Under the pieces are notes generated by a model that had not been told where the DNA came from, ran no database searches, and saw nothing but the letters and a program-made list of their open reading frames with translations. The position numbers were made by a program, and so were the translations under genes. Of a stretch of DNA of 64,000 nucleotides, positions 18,439 through 28,400 are shown piece after piece. How positions within the stretch are numbered: position 1 is the first letter of the stretch; each line of letters opens with the position of its first letter. The stretch comes from Arthrobacter sp. YD4 (GTDB lineage: Bacteria; Actinomycetota; Actinomycetes; Actinomycetales; Micrococcaceae): positions 62,001-126,000 of the forward strand of contig NZ_JAUHHD010000001.1 in the NCBI RefSeq assembly GCF_030410515.1, in the 5' to 3' direction.

Positions 18439-19896
18439 ATGACCTCTAACCCACACCAACCGTCCAACGGGGACGACGAGCCCAAGGATCCGCTGGCGGA
18501 AATGCTGCAGAACCTGATGGGCGGCAAGGGCATGGGGAACATCGATCCGGCCGAACTGGCCAAGGCCGCGGGCCTGCCCGATGACCCCAACCTGCTGGCG
18601 CAGATGTTCTCGCAGGTCCAGGCCATGATGAGTGCCTCCTCCGACGGGCCCGTCAACTGGCAGCTGGCGCACGAGAACGCCCGCCGGGTCGCGGCCAGCG
18701 GGTCCGACCCCTCCGTCACCGCGGCCCAGACCCGCGAGGTGGACGAGGCGCTCCGGCTGGCCGAGCTGTGGCTGGACCAGGTCACCGAGCTTCCCTCCAC
18801 GGGGCTGATCGGCCGTGCCTGGTCCCGGGCCGAGTGGGTCGAGGAAACCCTGGGCACCTGGAAGCGGCTGACCGAGCCGGTGGCCAACAGCATCGCCAAC
18901 GCACTCTCCACCGCGATGACCGAACAGATGCCCGAGGAAATGAAGTCCATGATGGGCGGCGCCTCCTCGATGCTGCAGAACATGGGCGGCGCGATCTTCG
19001 GCATGCAGCTGGGCCAGGCGATCGGTGCACTCTCCGCAGAGGTGGTCAGCTCCACCGACATCGGCGTCCCGCTGGCCGACCTGGAGATGGCGCTTCTCCC
19101 CGCCAACGTGGCCAAGTTCGGTGAGGGCCTCAGCCTTCCCGAGAACGACATCCGGCTCTTCCTGGCCGTCCGCGAGGCCGCCCACGCCCGACTCTTCGTC
19201 CAAGTTCCTTGGCTGCGGGGCCACCTGCTGGGCGCCATCGAGGCCTACGCCCGGGGCATCCACATCGACACCTCCAAGATCGAGGACCTCGCCCGGGAGC
19301 TGGACCCCAGCAACCCCGAAGGCATCCAGGAGGCACTCTCCCAGGGTGTCTTCATGCCGCAGCGCACCCCCGCCCAGGACCAGGCACTGGAGAAGCTCGA
19401 GACCGCGCTCGCCCTGGTGGAGGGGTGGGTGGACGAGCTGACCGCCGCCGCCACCGAGAAGCTGCTGCCTTCTGCGGCGGCCCTGCGCGAGACGGTCCGC
19501 CGCCGCCGTGCCACCGGCGGACCGGCCGAACACGCCTTCTCGTCCCTGGTGGGCTTGGAGTTGCGGCCGCGCCGGCTGCGCGAGGCAGCGACGCTGTGGG
19601 CCCAGTTGAAGGAGGAACGCGGCGTGGAGGGCCGGGACGCCATCTGGCAGCACCCGGACCTGCTGCCCACCGCCGAGGACCTCGATGACCCGAAGGGCTT
19701 CAGCGAACGCCGCAAGCTGGCGGAGGCTTCGGACACCGAGGTCGACGACGCGCTGCAGAAGCTGCTCAGCGGCGGCTTCGACGAGGCGCCCGAGCCCGGC
19801 ACCGGCGACGGCGGGAGCGAAGGTGGGAGCGGCAAGGGCGACGGCGACGCCAAGGGCGACGCCGGCGCCACCGACGGGGACTCCCCGCAGGCCTAG
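18439..19896 (+). CDS. DUF2342 zinc-dependent metalloprotease-like protein
   Basis: A 485-residue soluble protein of the actinobacterial DUF2342 family, often annotated as zinc-dependent metalloprotease or F420-associated. Family features seen are MGGASSMLQNMGGAIFGMQLGQAIG, the VREAAHARLFVQVPWL stretch that holds the proposed metal site, and GIHIDTSKIEDLARELDP. It lacks a canonical HEXXH, so protease activity is an inference from the family name only. The last 40 residues are Gly/Asp-rich and disordered. Divergent from the PDZ/S16 gene. Confidence 0.88.
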   Translation: MTSNPHQPSNGDDEPKDPLAEMLQNLMGGKGMGNIDPAELAKAAGLPDDPNLLAQMFSQVQAMMSASSDGPVNWQLAHENARRVAASGSDPSVTAAQTREVDEALRLAELWLDQVTELPSTGLIGRAWSRAEWVEETLGTWKRLTEPVANSIANALSTAMTEQMPEEMKSMMGGASSMLQNMGGAIFGMQLGQAIGALSAEVVSSTDIGVPLADLEMALLPANVAKFGEGLSLPENDIRLFLAVREAAHARLFVQVPWLRGHLLGAIEAYARGIHIDTSKIEDLARELDPSNPEGIQEALSQGVFMPQRTPAQDQALEKLETALALVEGWVDELTAAATEKLLPSAAALRETVRRRRATGGPAEHAFSSLVGLELRPRRLREAATLWAQLKEERGVEGRDAIWQHPDLLPTAEDLDDPKGFSERRKLAEASDTEVDDALQKLLSGGFDEAPEPGTGDGGSEGGSGKGDGDAKGDAGATDGDSPQA

Positions 19897-19926
19897 TCCG
19901 CCAAGGCTTAGTCCGCCGGACGGCGT

Positions 19927-19945
19927 CCGGGCCTGACCGGCCCGG
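19927..19945. terminator. Possible weak terminator between convergent genes
   Basis: A 7-bp stem (CCGGGCC / GGCCCGG, loop 5 nt) lies in the 89-nt gap between the DUF2342 gene (plus) and the YgjP-type gene (minus). No T run is present, so this is a weak call. Confidence 0.3.
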
Positions 19946-19985
19946 GCTCCCCCGCGGCCGTGCCGCTTGGCCCCCGCGTCCGGGC

Positions 19986-20591
19986 TTAGTCGGCCGGGGC
20001 TTCCTCGACGTCGTCCTCGTCGGCGGGGAGGCCGCGGGCGGTGGCGAAGGAGACGCCCTCGAGGAAGGCCTTGGCCCGCTCCGTCTCGGGGTAAGCCGCC
20101 AGCAGCCGCCAGAATGCGGCGTTGTGGGCCGCGACCAGCAGGTGCGCGAGTTCGTGCAGCAGCACATAGTCGATGACCCATTGCGGCATCTGCTGCAGCT
20201 TGTGCGAGAGCCGGATGGTGCCCTCCGACGGCGTCGCCGAGCCCCAGCGGGAGTTCTGGTTGGTCACCCAGCGGACCGACACCGGCTCGGCCCGGCCGCC
20301 CAGGTAGGTGGCGGAGAGCTCCGCCGCCCGGGATGCCAGGGCCGCGTCGCTGCCCGGCCGGCGCCGGCCGTTCCCCTTCTGCCCCCGGCTTCCCTGGGCG
20401 CGGAGCTTGGCCAGCATCCTTTCCACCCATTCGCGTTCCTGGGCGCCGCTGAAGTGCGCGGGGATGGCCACGACGGCGGTGCCGTTTTCCCAGAAGGCCG
20501 CCACCGTGCGTCGGCGCCTGGCCGAGCGCCGCACCTCTACCGGCGCGCCGTCCGCCGTCGTCGTTGGCGTTCCCGCAGCCCTGCCCGGCAT
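19986..20591 (-). CDS. YgjP-like (DUF45/SprT-type) zinc metallopeptidase
   Basis: A 201-residue protein with the zinc-peptidase motif HELAHLLVAAHN preceded by DYVLLHE, and NSRWGSATPSEGTIRLS, both typical of the YgjP/DUF45 family. In this family the two His of HELAH bind zinc and Glu is catalytic. The cellular substrate is not known. Its ATG shares one base with the uvrD2 stop (TGATG), so translation is coupled to uvrD2. In M. tuberculosis the position near uvrD2 is taken by whiB7; no whiB-like gene is seen here. Confidence 0.85.
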   Translation of the reverse strand: MPGRAAGTPTTTADGAPVEVRRSARRRRTVAAFWENGTAVVAIPAHFSGAQEREWVERMLAKLRAQGSRGQKGNGRRRPGSDAALASRAAELSATYLGGRAEPVSVRWVTNQNSRWGSATPSEGTIRLSHKLQQMPQWVIDYVLLHELAHLLVAAHNAAFWRLLAAYPETERAKAFLEGVSFATARGLPADEDDVEEAPAD

Positions 20592-22774
20592 CAGGCGGTG
20601 GTGCTTTCCGCGAGGATGGCCAGGACCGCCTCGCCGTACTTCTCCAGCTTGGACGCGCCGACGCCGGGCAGCGTCGCGAGCTCCTGGAGGGTCGCCGGGC
20701 GGGCCTCGGCGATGGCCGTCAGGGTGGCGTCGGTGAAGACCACGAATGCCGGGACGTCCGATTCCAGCGCGGTGGCCTTACGCCACTGGCGCAGCGCGTC
20801 AAAAGTCTGTTCCTCGTAGCTGGGCGGGCACTGGTTGCACCGGCCCACCTTGCGTTCGGCGCCGCTGCTGAGCATGCTGCCGCACACCCGGCACGACGCC
20901 GGCGCGGCGGCCTTGCGGCGCGGGGCCGGGCCCTTGCCGCGGGCGCTGGAGGAGGCGACGGAATCCGGCCGCAGCCCGTCCAGGAAGCGGGAGGGCTTGC
21001 GGTTCGCCCGGCCGCCCGGGGTCCTCGCGGTGGACCAGGACAGGTACAGGTGTTCCTTGGCCCGGGTGATGCCGACGTAGAGGAGCCGGCGTTCCTCGTC
21101 GACGGCTTCGGGGGTGTCGGCGAAGGAGATGGGCATCAGGCCCTCGCTCAGGCCCACCAGGAACACCGCCTCCCATTCCAGGCCCTTGGCCGCGTGCAGC
21201 GAGGCGAGGGTGACGCCCTGGACCGTCGGGGCGTGCTGGGCGAGGGAGCGTTCCTGGAGTTCGTTGACGAACTCGGCGAGGCCGAACTGCGGCCCCCGGG
21301 CCGCGACGAGCTCGTCCGCCAGGGCCACCAGGGCGGCCAGGGATTCCCAGCGTTCCCGCAGGGCGCCGCCGTTGTGCGGAGCCTCCTCGGTGTAGCCGAG
21401 CGAGGACACGATGTCCCGGACCAGCTGGCCCAGCGGTTCCGGGCCGTCCGCGCCGTCGATGGCCCGGGTGGCGGCCCGCAACTGCAGGATGGCGTCCCGG
21501 ACCTCCTTCCGGGCGAAGAACCGTTCCCCGCCGCGGAGCTGGTAGCCGATCCCGGCCGAGGCGAGGGCCTGCTCGTACGCCTCCGACTGTCCGTTGGTGC
21601 GGAAGAGCACGGCGATCTGGCTGGCCGGCGTGCCCGCCTCCAGCAGTGCCTTGATGTTCTGGGCGGCCGTGGCGGCCTCCGCCTCGTCGTCGGAGCATTC
21701 GGTGAAGTGCGGCACGGGACCGGCGGGGCGCTGCGCGACGAGCTGCAGCGGCGTCGCCCAGGCCGCGTCCGCGACGGGGCCGCCGCTGCGCCGGCCGGCG
21801 AGCAGGTCGTTGGCGAGCCGGACCACCTGCGGGGTGGACCGGTAGTCGCGGACCAGTTTCACCACGGTGGCGTCCGGGTACTGGGCCTTGAAGCCCAGGA
21901 GGTGCTTGGGGGACGCACCGGTGAACGAGTAGATGGTCTGGCTCGCGTCGCCCACGACGCAGAGGTCGTCGCGGCCGCCCAGCCAGAGTTCAAGGAGCCG
22001 CTGCTGCAGCGGCGAGACGTCCTGGTATTCGTCCACCACGAAGTGCCGGTACTGTTCCCGGACGGTGGCGGCGACCTTCGGGTCCTCCTGCAGGATGCCG
22101 ACGGTGATCAGCAGGACGTCCTCGAAGTCAATGACGTTGCGGTCCGTCTTGACGTCCTCGTAGGACTGGAAGACGCGGGCGACGGCGGTCAGGTCGAAGC
22201 CGCCGGGGGTGCCGCGGCCCTGGGCCTTCTCCAGGTAGTTGGCCGGGGTGAGCATGGAGACCTTGGCCCATTCGATCTCGGAGGCGAGGTCGCGGATGGA
22301 GGCCCGGTCTGTGCTGAGCCGTAGCCGGCGGGCGGCCTCGGCGATCATCTGGGCCTTGTGGTCCAGCAGGTTCGGCAGGGCACCGCCGATCGCCTGGGGC
22401 CAGAAGAATTGCAGCTGGCGGAGGGCGGCGGCGTGGAAGGTGCGGGCCTGGACGTTGCCCACGCCGAGGTCACGGAGCCGGCTGCGCATTTCCGCCGCGG
22501 CCCGGGCGGTGAACGTGACGGCCAGCAGCCGCTGCGGGCTGTAGACGCCGGAGTGCACGCCGTAGGCGATGCGGTGTGTGATGGCGCGGGTCTTGCCGGT
22601 GCCGGCGCCGGCGAGGACGCACATGGGCCCGGTCAGGTTGCTGGCCACCTCGCGCTGTTCGGCGTCGAGTCCGCCGAGGATGCGTTCCTCCAGGGAACGC
22701 TCATCCGCGGCGGGAAGCCCTTCGGCGGGCGGGGTGCCGGGAAATGATCCGGCGGAGAAAAGATCTGTGTTCAC
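20591..22774 (-). CDS. uvrD2: ATP-dependent DNA helicase UvrD2 (SF1A, with tetracysteine and HRDC domain)
   Basis: A 727-residue superfamily 1A helicase. The Walker A motif AGAGTGKT is near residues 55-62, motif II is VVDEYQDVSP, and later motifs include GDASQTIYSFTGA and LASLHAAKGLEWEAVFL. The C-terminal part has the features that define actinobacterial UvrD2: a four-cysteine zinc module (CRVCG ... CNQC) and a final HRDC domain (LATLPGVGASKLEKYGEAVL). It unwinds DNA 3' to 5' in repair. nudC lies 24 nt upstream and a YgjP-type gene overlaps downstream, all on one strand. Confidence 0.95.
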   Translation of the reverse strand: MNTDLFSAGSFPGTPPAEGLPAADERSLEERILGGLDAEQREVASNLTGPMCVLAGAGTGKTRAITHRIAYGVHSGVYSPQRLLAVTFTARAAAEMRSRLRDLGVGNVQARTFHAAALRQLQFFWPQAIGGALPNLLDHKAQMIAEAARRLRLSTDRASIRDLASEIEWAKVSMLTPANYLEKAQGRGTPGGFDLTAVARVFQSYEDVKTDRNVIDFEDVLLITVGILQEDPKVAATVREQYRHFVVDEYQDVSPLQQRLLELWLGGRDDLCVVGDASQTIYSFTGASPKHLLGFKAQYPDATVVKLVRDYRSTPQVVRLANDLLAGRRSGGPVADAAWATPLQLVAQRPAGPVPHFTECSDDEAEAATAAQNIKALLEAGTPASQIAVLFRTNGQSEAYEQALASAGIGYQLRGGERFFARKEVRDAILQLRAATRAIDGADGPEPLGQLVRDIVSSLGYTEEAPHNGGALRERWESLAALVALADELVAARGPQFGLAEFVNELQERSLAQHAPTVQGVTLASLHAAKGLEWEAVFLVGLSEGLMPISFADTPEAVDEERRLLYVGITRAKEHLYLSWSTARTPGGRANRKPSRFLDGLRPDSVASSSARGKGPAPRRKAAAPASCRVCGSMLSSGAERKVGRCNQCPPSYEEQTFDALRQWRKATALESDVPAFVVFTDATLTAIAEARPATLQELATLPGVGASKLEKYGEAVLAILAESTTA

Positions 22775-22798
22775 GTCTGCTGCTCAAATATCGGAGGG

Positions 22799-23881
22799 TC
22801 AGGGGGTGCCGGGGGCGTCCTGGATGACGCCGCCGTACCAGTGTTCAATCAGGGCCCGGGCAATGGAGAGCCGGCTGGAGATGGTGATCTCTCCGCTGGA
22901 GACCGCGGCCTGCAGTTCCTCCCGGCTGAACCAGCGGGCGCGGGTGACCTCGACGCCGTCGGGCCGGGCCTCCGTGTCCCCGGTGGTGGCGGTGAAGCCG
23001 AGCATCAGCGATGCAGGGAACGGCCAGGACTGCGATCCCAGGTACTGGGAGGCGGTCACCCGAACGCCGACCTCCTCGCCGATCTCGCGGACGACGGCTT
23101 GTTCGAGTGATTCGCCCGGTTCGACGAAGCCTGCCAGCGTGGAGTAGTTCTTCGCATCCAGCGGTCCGCCGCCGCCGAGCAGGAGCCGTCCGTCCGGGCC
23201 GACCACCGTGACGATGATCGCGGGATCGGTGCGGGGATAGTGCTCGGAGTTGTCCGCCGGGCACCGCCGCACCCAGCCGCCGGCCTCGATGGTGGTGGCG
23301 GTCCCGCAGCGCGGGCAGTGGGTGTGGGTGGCGTGCCAGTTGGCGATGGCGCTGGCTTCGATGAACAGGGCGGTGTCCGGGGCGTCGAGGCGTCCCGCCA
23401 CCTCGCGGAATCCGGCCCATTGCGCCCCGGCGGGGATCCCGTCGACATGCTGCTCGAACGGCTCCGCGCGGACCTCGAACTGCTCCGGCAGGATGAACAG
23501 CACGAACTCGGTGCCGGGCCGGGACGCCGGAGCGGGGTTCCCGCTGTCCGCGTCGAGGGAAGCCCCGAGGTAGACGACGCGGAGGGGTTCGAAATCGGTG
23601 CCCTTGAGTCGGCCCGCGAGCGCCTTGGCGTCGAGGAACACCAAACCGTCCCCGCCCACCAGCGCCTGGCGGCGGGAGAGCACCATGGCCTGCACGCCGT
23701 CGGCGTCCAGGAGTTCGTCGAGCATCCCGGGCCGCACGCGTGCGGCGGAGCGCCGGTCTATGAGGGCTGGCCGGACCGGAAGGACGGTCTCCCTGAGGTG
23801 GTTGGCCGGCTGTCCGGTCCCGCCCTGCCGGGACGCGGCGGGCGTCGTGGTGGTGGACGCGGACGGCTCCGGAAGACTCAT
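22799..23881 (-). CDS. nudC: NAD+ diphosphatase NudC (Nudix hydrolase)
   Basis: A 360-residue NudC. It has a zinc ribbon beginning CPRCG, then the Nudix box GFVEPGESLEQAVVREIGEEVGV with the metal-binding REIGEE core, and the NudC-specific element after it. Here that element reads SQSWPFPAS, where most enzymes have SQPWPFPxS. The second cysteine pair of the zinc ribbon is also incomplete (RRCPADNSEHY). NudC cleaves NADH/NAD+ to NMN and AMP and can remove NAD caps from RNA. ATG 23881 has GGTGGAG close in front. The neighbourhood nudC-uvrD2 matches mycobacteria. Confidence 0.92.
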   Translation of the reverse strand: MSLPEPSASTTTTPAASRQGGTGQPANHLRETVLPVRPALIDRRSAARVRPGMLDELLDADGVQAMVLSRRQALVGGDGLVFLDAKALAGRLKGTDFEPLRVVYLGASLDADSGNPAPASRPGTEFVLFILPEQFEVRAEPFEQHVDGIPAGAQWAGFREVAGRLDAPDTALFIEASAIANWHATHTHCPRCGTATTIEAGGWVRRCPADNSEHYPRTDPAIIVTVVGPDGRLLLGGGGPLDAKNYSTLAGFVEPGESLEQAVVREIGEEVGVRVTASQYLGSQSWPFPASLMLGFTATTGDTEARPDGVEVTRARWFSREELQAAVSSGEITISSRLSIARALIEHWYGGVIQDAPGTP

Positions 23882-24047
23882 ATCTCCACCGTACCCACCC
23901 CCGCTGACAATTGACATTTGCCAGGAAGGCCGACGGCGGCCCCGCGAGGCCCGTGTCTGCCGGGTCCGGGGGGCGTTTTCGGGCCTAACTTTCAGACTCG
24001 CCGCCCTGCCTCGCCGTGTTGGGCGCCGGTCAATCTACCGTGGGAAC

Positions 24048-25430
24048 GTGAGAAGAAACCCAATCGAACTGGCAGCGGTAGCGACGGCAGCGGTCCCCGG
24101 ACTGACCCCTACGGCCGTGTGCTCCGCGCCCGACGATGCGGCTGACTTCGACTCCGCCCTGCTGCTGGATTCCGAGGGGAAGCGCTGGCGCGTCCGGTCG
24201 CCGCGGCATGCGGAGGCCAGCGCACGGCTGGAGACCGAGTTCCTGGTGCTGCGGGCCTTCACCCCCGGGATCCGTGCCGAACTGCCGTTCCTGATGCCCA
24301 CCGTGGCCGGGACCGTGCGGCAGGGCGAGTTGAGCACGTTTGTGTACGCCCACCTCGCGGGACGCACCCGTTCCGTTGAGGAGCTGGGTGCCGGGACGCC
24401 CGCGCTGGCCCGGGAGGTGGGTGCCGCCCTCGCCGCGATCCACGATCTTCCGCATTCGCTGGTGAGCAACGCCGACCTGCCCACCTACACCCCAAACGAG
24501 TTCCGCCAGCGCCGCCTCAATGAGCTGGACCAGGCCGCCACGACCGGGAAGATCCCGCCGCTGCTCCTGCGCCGCTGGGAACACGCGCTGGAGGACGTCA
24601 CCCTGTGGCGCTTCAATCCCAGCGTCGTGCACGGCGACCTGCACGAGGACAACATCATGGTCGACGGCGAGCGGGTCACCGCCGTGACCGGCTGGACCGA
24701 CCTGCGGATCGGCGACCCTGCCGACGACATGGCCTGGCTGGTCGCTTCCAATGACCAGGACTTTGTGGACAGCGTCCTGGCCGCGTACTCCTCCGCCCGC
24801 CGGGACACTCCCGATGCGCACCTGTTGCGCCGGGCGGCCCTGTCCGCGGAGTTCGCGCTGGCCCAGTACCTGGTCCGTGGCTTGGCTGCCGGGGACACCG
24901 CGATGGTCGCGGAGGGCGAGTCGATGCTTGCACTGCTGGCCGACGACGTCGCGGCCCACGGAGGCCAGCCGATCAGCGTCGAACCGCTGCCCGCTCCGGC
25001 GCCCGCACAGTCACCGGCGGTCACGGTGCAGCCGATCGAGACCGAGGCGGAGACACCCGGGATGGCCGCGCCGGAGGCCGCCGCGGGGCAGCCCGCCCCG
25101 CTCGCCGCGGCTCCCGCCGTGCACGTCACCCCGATCCCCGACACCCCCGAGGACGACGAGCAGTCTTCGGGTGGCGAGGACGGTGCCTCCCGGGACGCGG
25201 TCTCCCGGGACGCGAAGGGCGGGGACAACGGCGATGACGCCGGCCGCGGAGCCACCCAGGCTGACGACGCCGACGTCGCACCTTCCGGCCCCGCCGCGGA
25301 GGACCGTTCCGCCGCGGACCGCAGCGAAAAGGGCTCCGACAGCCCTGCCGTTGCCAGCACTCCTGCACCGGCCAGCGGCGAGGACACGTCCACGACAGCG
25401 CTGACCGTCGTGCCGCTGCACCGCCACTAG
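24048..25430 (+). CDS. Aminoglycoside phosphotransferase (APH)-fold kinase with disordered tail
   Basis: A 460-residue protein. Residues 1-310 form an APH/choline-kinase fold: catalytic loop VVHGDLHEDNIMVDG and the metal-binding region reading LRIGDPADDMAWL. The usual D of the DFG-like segment is here in GWTDLRIGDP. The last 150 residues are Pro/Ala/Asp/Ser-rich and without visible fold. The substrate is unknown; macrolide and aminoglycoside kinases share this fold but so do many housekeeping enzymes. GTG 24048 was chosen; TCAATCT about 10 nt before it may be a -10 for a leaderless transcript. It ends 6 nt from the adnB stop, a tight convergent junction. Confidence 0.85.
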   Translation: MRRNPIELAAVATAAVPGLTPTAVCSAPDDAADFDSALLLDSEGKRWRVRSPRHAEASARLETEFLVLRAFTPGIRAELPFLMPTVAGTVRQGELSTFVYAHLAGRTRSVEELGAGTPALAREVGAALAAIHDLPHSLVSNADLPTYTPNEFRQRRLNELDQAATTGKIPPLLLRRWEHALEDVTLWRFNPSVVHGDLHEDNIMVDGERVTAVTGWTDLRIGDPADDMAWLVASNDQDFVDSVLAAYSSARRDTPDAHLLRRAALSAEFALAQYLVRGLAAGDTAMVAEGESMLALLADDVAAHGGQPISVEPLPAPAPAQSPAVTVQPIETEAETPGMAAPEAAAGQPAPLAAAPAVHVTPIPDTPEDDEQSSGGEDGASRDAVSRDAKGGDNGDDAGRGATQADDADVAPSGPAAEDRSAADRSEKGSDSPAVASTPAPASGEDTSTTALTVVPLHRH

Positions 25431-25436
25431 CCCGTC

Positions 25437-28400
25437 CTACCTGCCGGGGACGCCCACCGGCCGGCCGAGTGCACCGGCGACGATCCGTTCGAGGTCCGCC
25501 GCGCTGCCCAGGTCGTGCGGGCGCACCACGGCGTCGTCGGCCACGTAGTAGAACGCCGCCCGGACGTCCTCGAGGGGCACGCCCTTCAGCCGTGACCAGG
25601 CGAGCCGGTACACGGCCAGCTGGACCGCCTTCGTCGTGAGCTGCCGCGCCGAAGGCCGGCGGCCGGTCTTCCAGTCCACCAGGTCCCAGCCTCCGTCGGC
25701 GTCGCGGAAGACGGCGTCGATGCGGCCGCGCACCACCACGTCGCCGATCCTGGTCTCCACCGGAACCTCCACGTGCGCCGGAGCCCGGTCCGCCCATTCG
25801 GAGCGCCGGAAGGTATCGACCATGGCCTCCAGGCCGTAGGCCTCGTCGATGTGCCCGTCCGAGCCGGGGGCCTCCCCCAAATCCAGCGTTCCCGCCGTGC
25901 CGAAGTACTCCTCCACCCAGGAGTGGAATGCCGTGCCCTTGCGGGCGGACATCCCGGGCTCGCGCGGCACGGGCCGCCGGAGCCGGGCCACCACGGCGCC
26001 GGGGTCTTCGTCCAGGTCCACCAGGGTGGAGGCGGAAATGTGCCCGGGCAGGTGCACCTCGTGGACGGTGGTGCGCCGGTTGCGGCGGTCCAGCAGGGTG
26101 GCGGCCTCCTGGGCCCAGCCGCCGGCGGGTCCGCGCAACGGCTGCCCCGGCGGCGCCGGCGCCGGCAGGTGCCCATCCCCGGGCCGCTGCAGGTGGTCCA
26201 AGACCAGGGCGGCCGCGGAGTCCATGGCCGCGCGGCGACCCGGCCGCAGGCGCAGCCGTGCCCCGGTGCGGGGGTTGACCGGTCCCTCCAGCGGGTCGTA
26301 GGGCCACCCGGCCAGCTCGAGCTCCGAGGTCAGCGGGCTTTCCTCCGGCAGGGCGTCCTCGGAGACCGAGAGCGGGTGGACCGCGGCACTCCCCCGGCCC
26401 ACCAGGGCCTCCAGTTCGGCCAGGAAAGGGGACATGTCGGCGATGCCGGCCCGGGAGCCCACCCACGCGGCGCTGGAGACCCAGAGCACGTGCTTGGCCC
26501 GGGTGTAGGCGACGTAGGCCAGGCGCCGCTCTTCTGCCTCGCCGTGGGCCTGGACGTCGGCCTTGAAGTCCTTTTCGGCGTCCAGCCAGCCCTTCTGGTC
26601 CGGGTGCTCGAGGTCCCACTGCGGCAGGTCCGCGCGGTCGCCGCGCAGGGGCCACGGCAGGGCCGCGGAGCCGCTGCTCCAGCGGGAGTCGCGGCTGCTC
26701 GGGAACGCGCCGGCGTTCAGGCCGGGGACGAACACCACGTCCCACTCCAGCCCCTTGGAGGCGTGCACCGTGAGCAGTTGGACGGCCTCGTGGTTGGCCT
26801 CGGGCGCGGCGGCGTCGAGGCCGTTCTCCTCGGCTGCGGCCGCCTCGAGCCAGGCCAGGAAGGCCAGGACGTCCACGCGCTGGGAGGTGTGCAGGAACCC
26901 GGCGGCCGCGTCCTGGAAGGCGTCCAGGTTGCGGCGGGCCTGGTGGATGCTGATCCCGGGCCGGGCGGCCACCTCGATGTCGAGCAGCATGGACCGTTCC
27001 ACCTCGCCCAGCAGGGTGGTCAGGTCGTCGCCCATGAAGCTGCGCAGCTGCCGGAGTTCGGCCGAGAGCCGCTGCAGCCGGCCGAGGGCCTCGGTCCCCA
27101 GCTGCCGTCCGTGGGCCGAGGTCCAGCCGGGCCGGGGCAGCCAGTCCAGCGCCTCGACCAGGCTGGCACCGTCGGTCAGGTCCGTTTCGATGACGGCCGT
27201 GTCGGCGTCGTCGAGGTCCTCGTCGGCGCCGGCCCCGGGCGCCCCGCGCCGCCGGGCCAGGAAGCTGGACCAGTCGCGGAAGGCCATCAGGTCCGCGGGT
27301 CCGATCCGCCAGCGGGCCCCGGCGAGCAGGCGCATCAGCGAGTCCGACCGGCCCGGATCCGCCAGGACGCGGAGGGTGGCGACGAGGTCGACGATTTCCG
27401 GGGTGTCCAGCAGACCGCCGAGGCCGACGATCTCGTACGGGATGCCGCGGAGCTCGAATTCCTTGCGGATGCACTCCATCTGGGCGCGGCGCCGGCAGAG
27501 CACGGCCATCGCGGGCGGTTCAAAGTCCCCTGTGCCGGCGCTGCCGCTGAAGTCGGTCCGGCGGTAGGTCAGGACGTCGCCGGCGATGGCGGCCGCTTCC
27601 TCCTCGTCGGTGCCGAACCGGCCCATCACCACGCGGCCCTCCACCGCGGCGGGGCTGGGTTGCAGCGGCGGAACCTCGACGGCGGGGGCGGTGTCCCGGG
27701 CGCCGGCGGGACCGGCTTCCCCGGCGGCGCGGCTGAGGGGTGCCGAGATGACGTTGGCGGCGTCGAGGATGGTGCGGCCGTTGCGCCAGGCCGTGGTCAG
27801 GTACGACGTCGGCGCCACGGCGAAGCGGCGGTCCGTGCCCCCGTCGCCGGCGTCGCCGCCGGCACCGGAGCCGGCCTCATCGACCAGTACCGGGAACTCC
27901 CGCACGAAGTGGAAGAGCTGCCCCGCGGAGGCGCCGCGGAAGCCGTAGATGGACTGGTTGGGGTCCCCCACCGCGGTGACGGCGTGGCCGCCGCCGAAGA
28001 GCCTGGAGAACAGCACCAGCTGGGCGTGGGAGGTGTCCTGGAATTCGTCCAGCAGCACCACCTTGTAGCGCTGGCGTTCGGTTTGCGCGGCCAGCGGGAT
28101 CTCGCTGGCAACCCGGGCGGCCAGGGCCACGAGGTCGCCGAAGTCGAGGGCGCCGCGGGCCCGCTTGGCCTCCGCATACCGGCCCACCATGTCCGCCACG
28201 CTGGCGCGGGTCCGGAACAGGGCGCTGAGGTCGGCCGCCGCCTGGGTGGGGTTCTTCCTGGCGGTGGCCAGGTACGGCAGGGACTCGAACTCCTGGACCC
28301 GGTCCAGGAGCCAGGCGCGGACCCCGGCCGGCTCCTGCAGGTGTTCGGCGCACTCCCCCGCGAGCTGGATGACGGCCTTGACCAGGGTGGACTTGGCGGC

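Noticed and set aside
18204..19238. Extension of the PDZ/S16 protease frame upstream
   Set aside because: It runs antisense to the DUF2342 gene and gives a Ser/Ala/Arg-rich sequence without motifs. GTG 18203 has a good ribosome site.
24048..25430. Antibiotic resistance kinase
   Set aside because: The APH fold is clear, but the residues for aminoglycoside or macrolide binding cannot be recognised and the long disordered tail is not typical of resistance enzymes.
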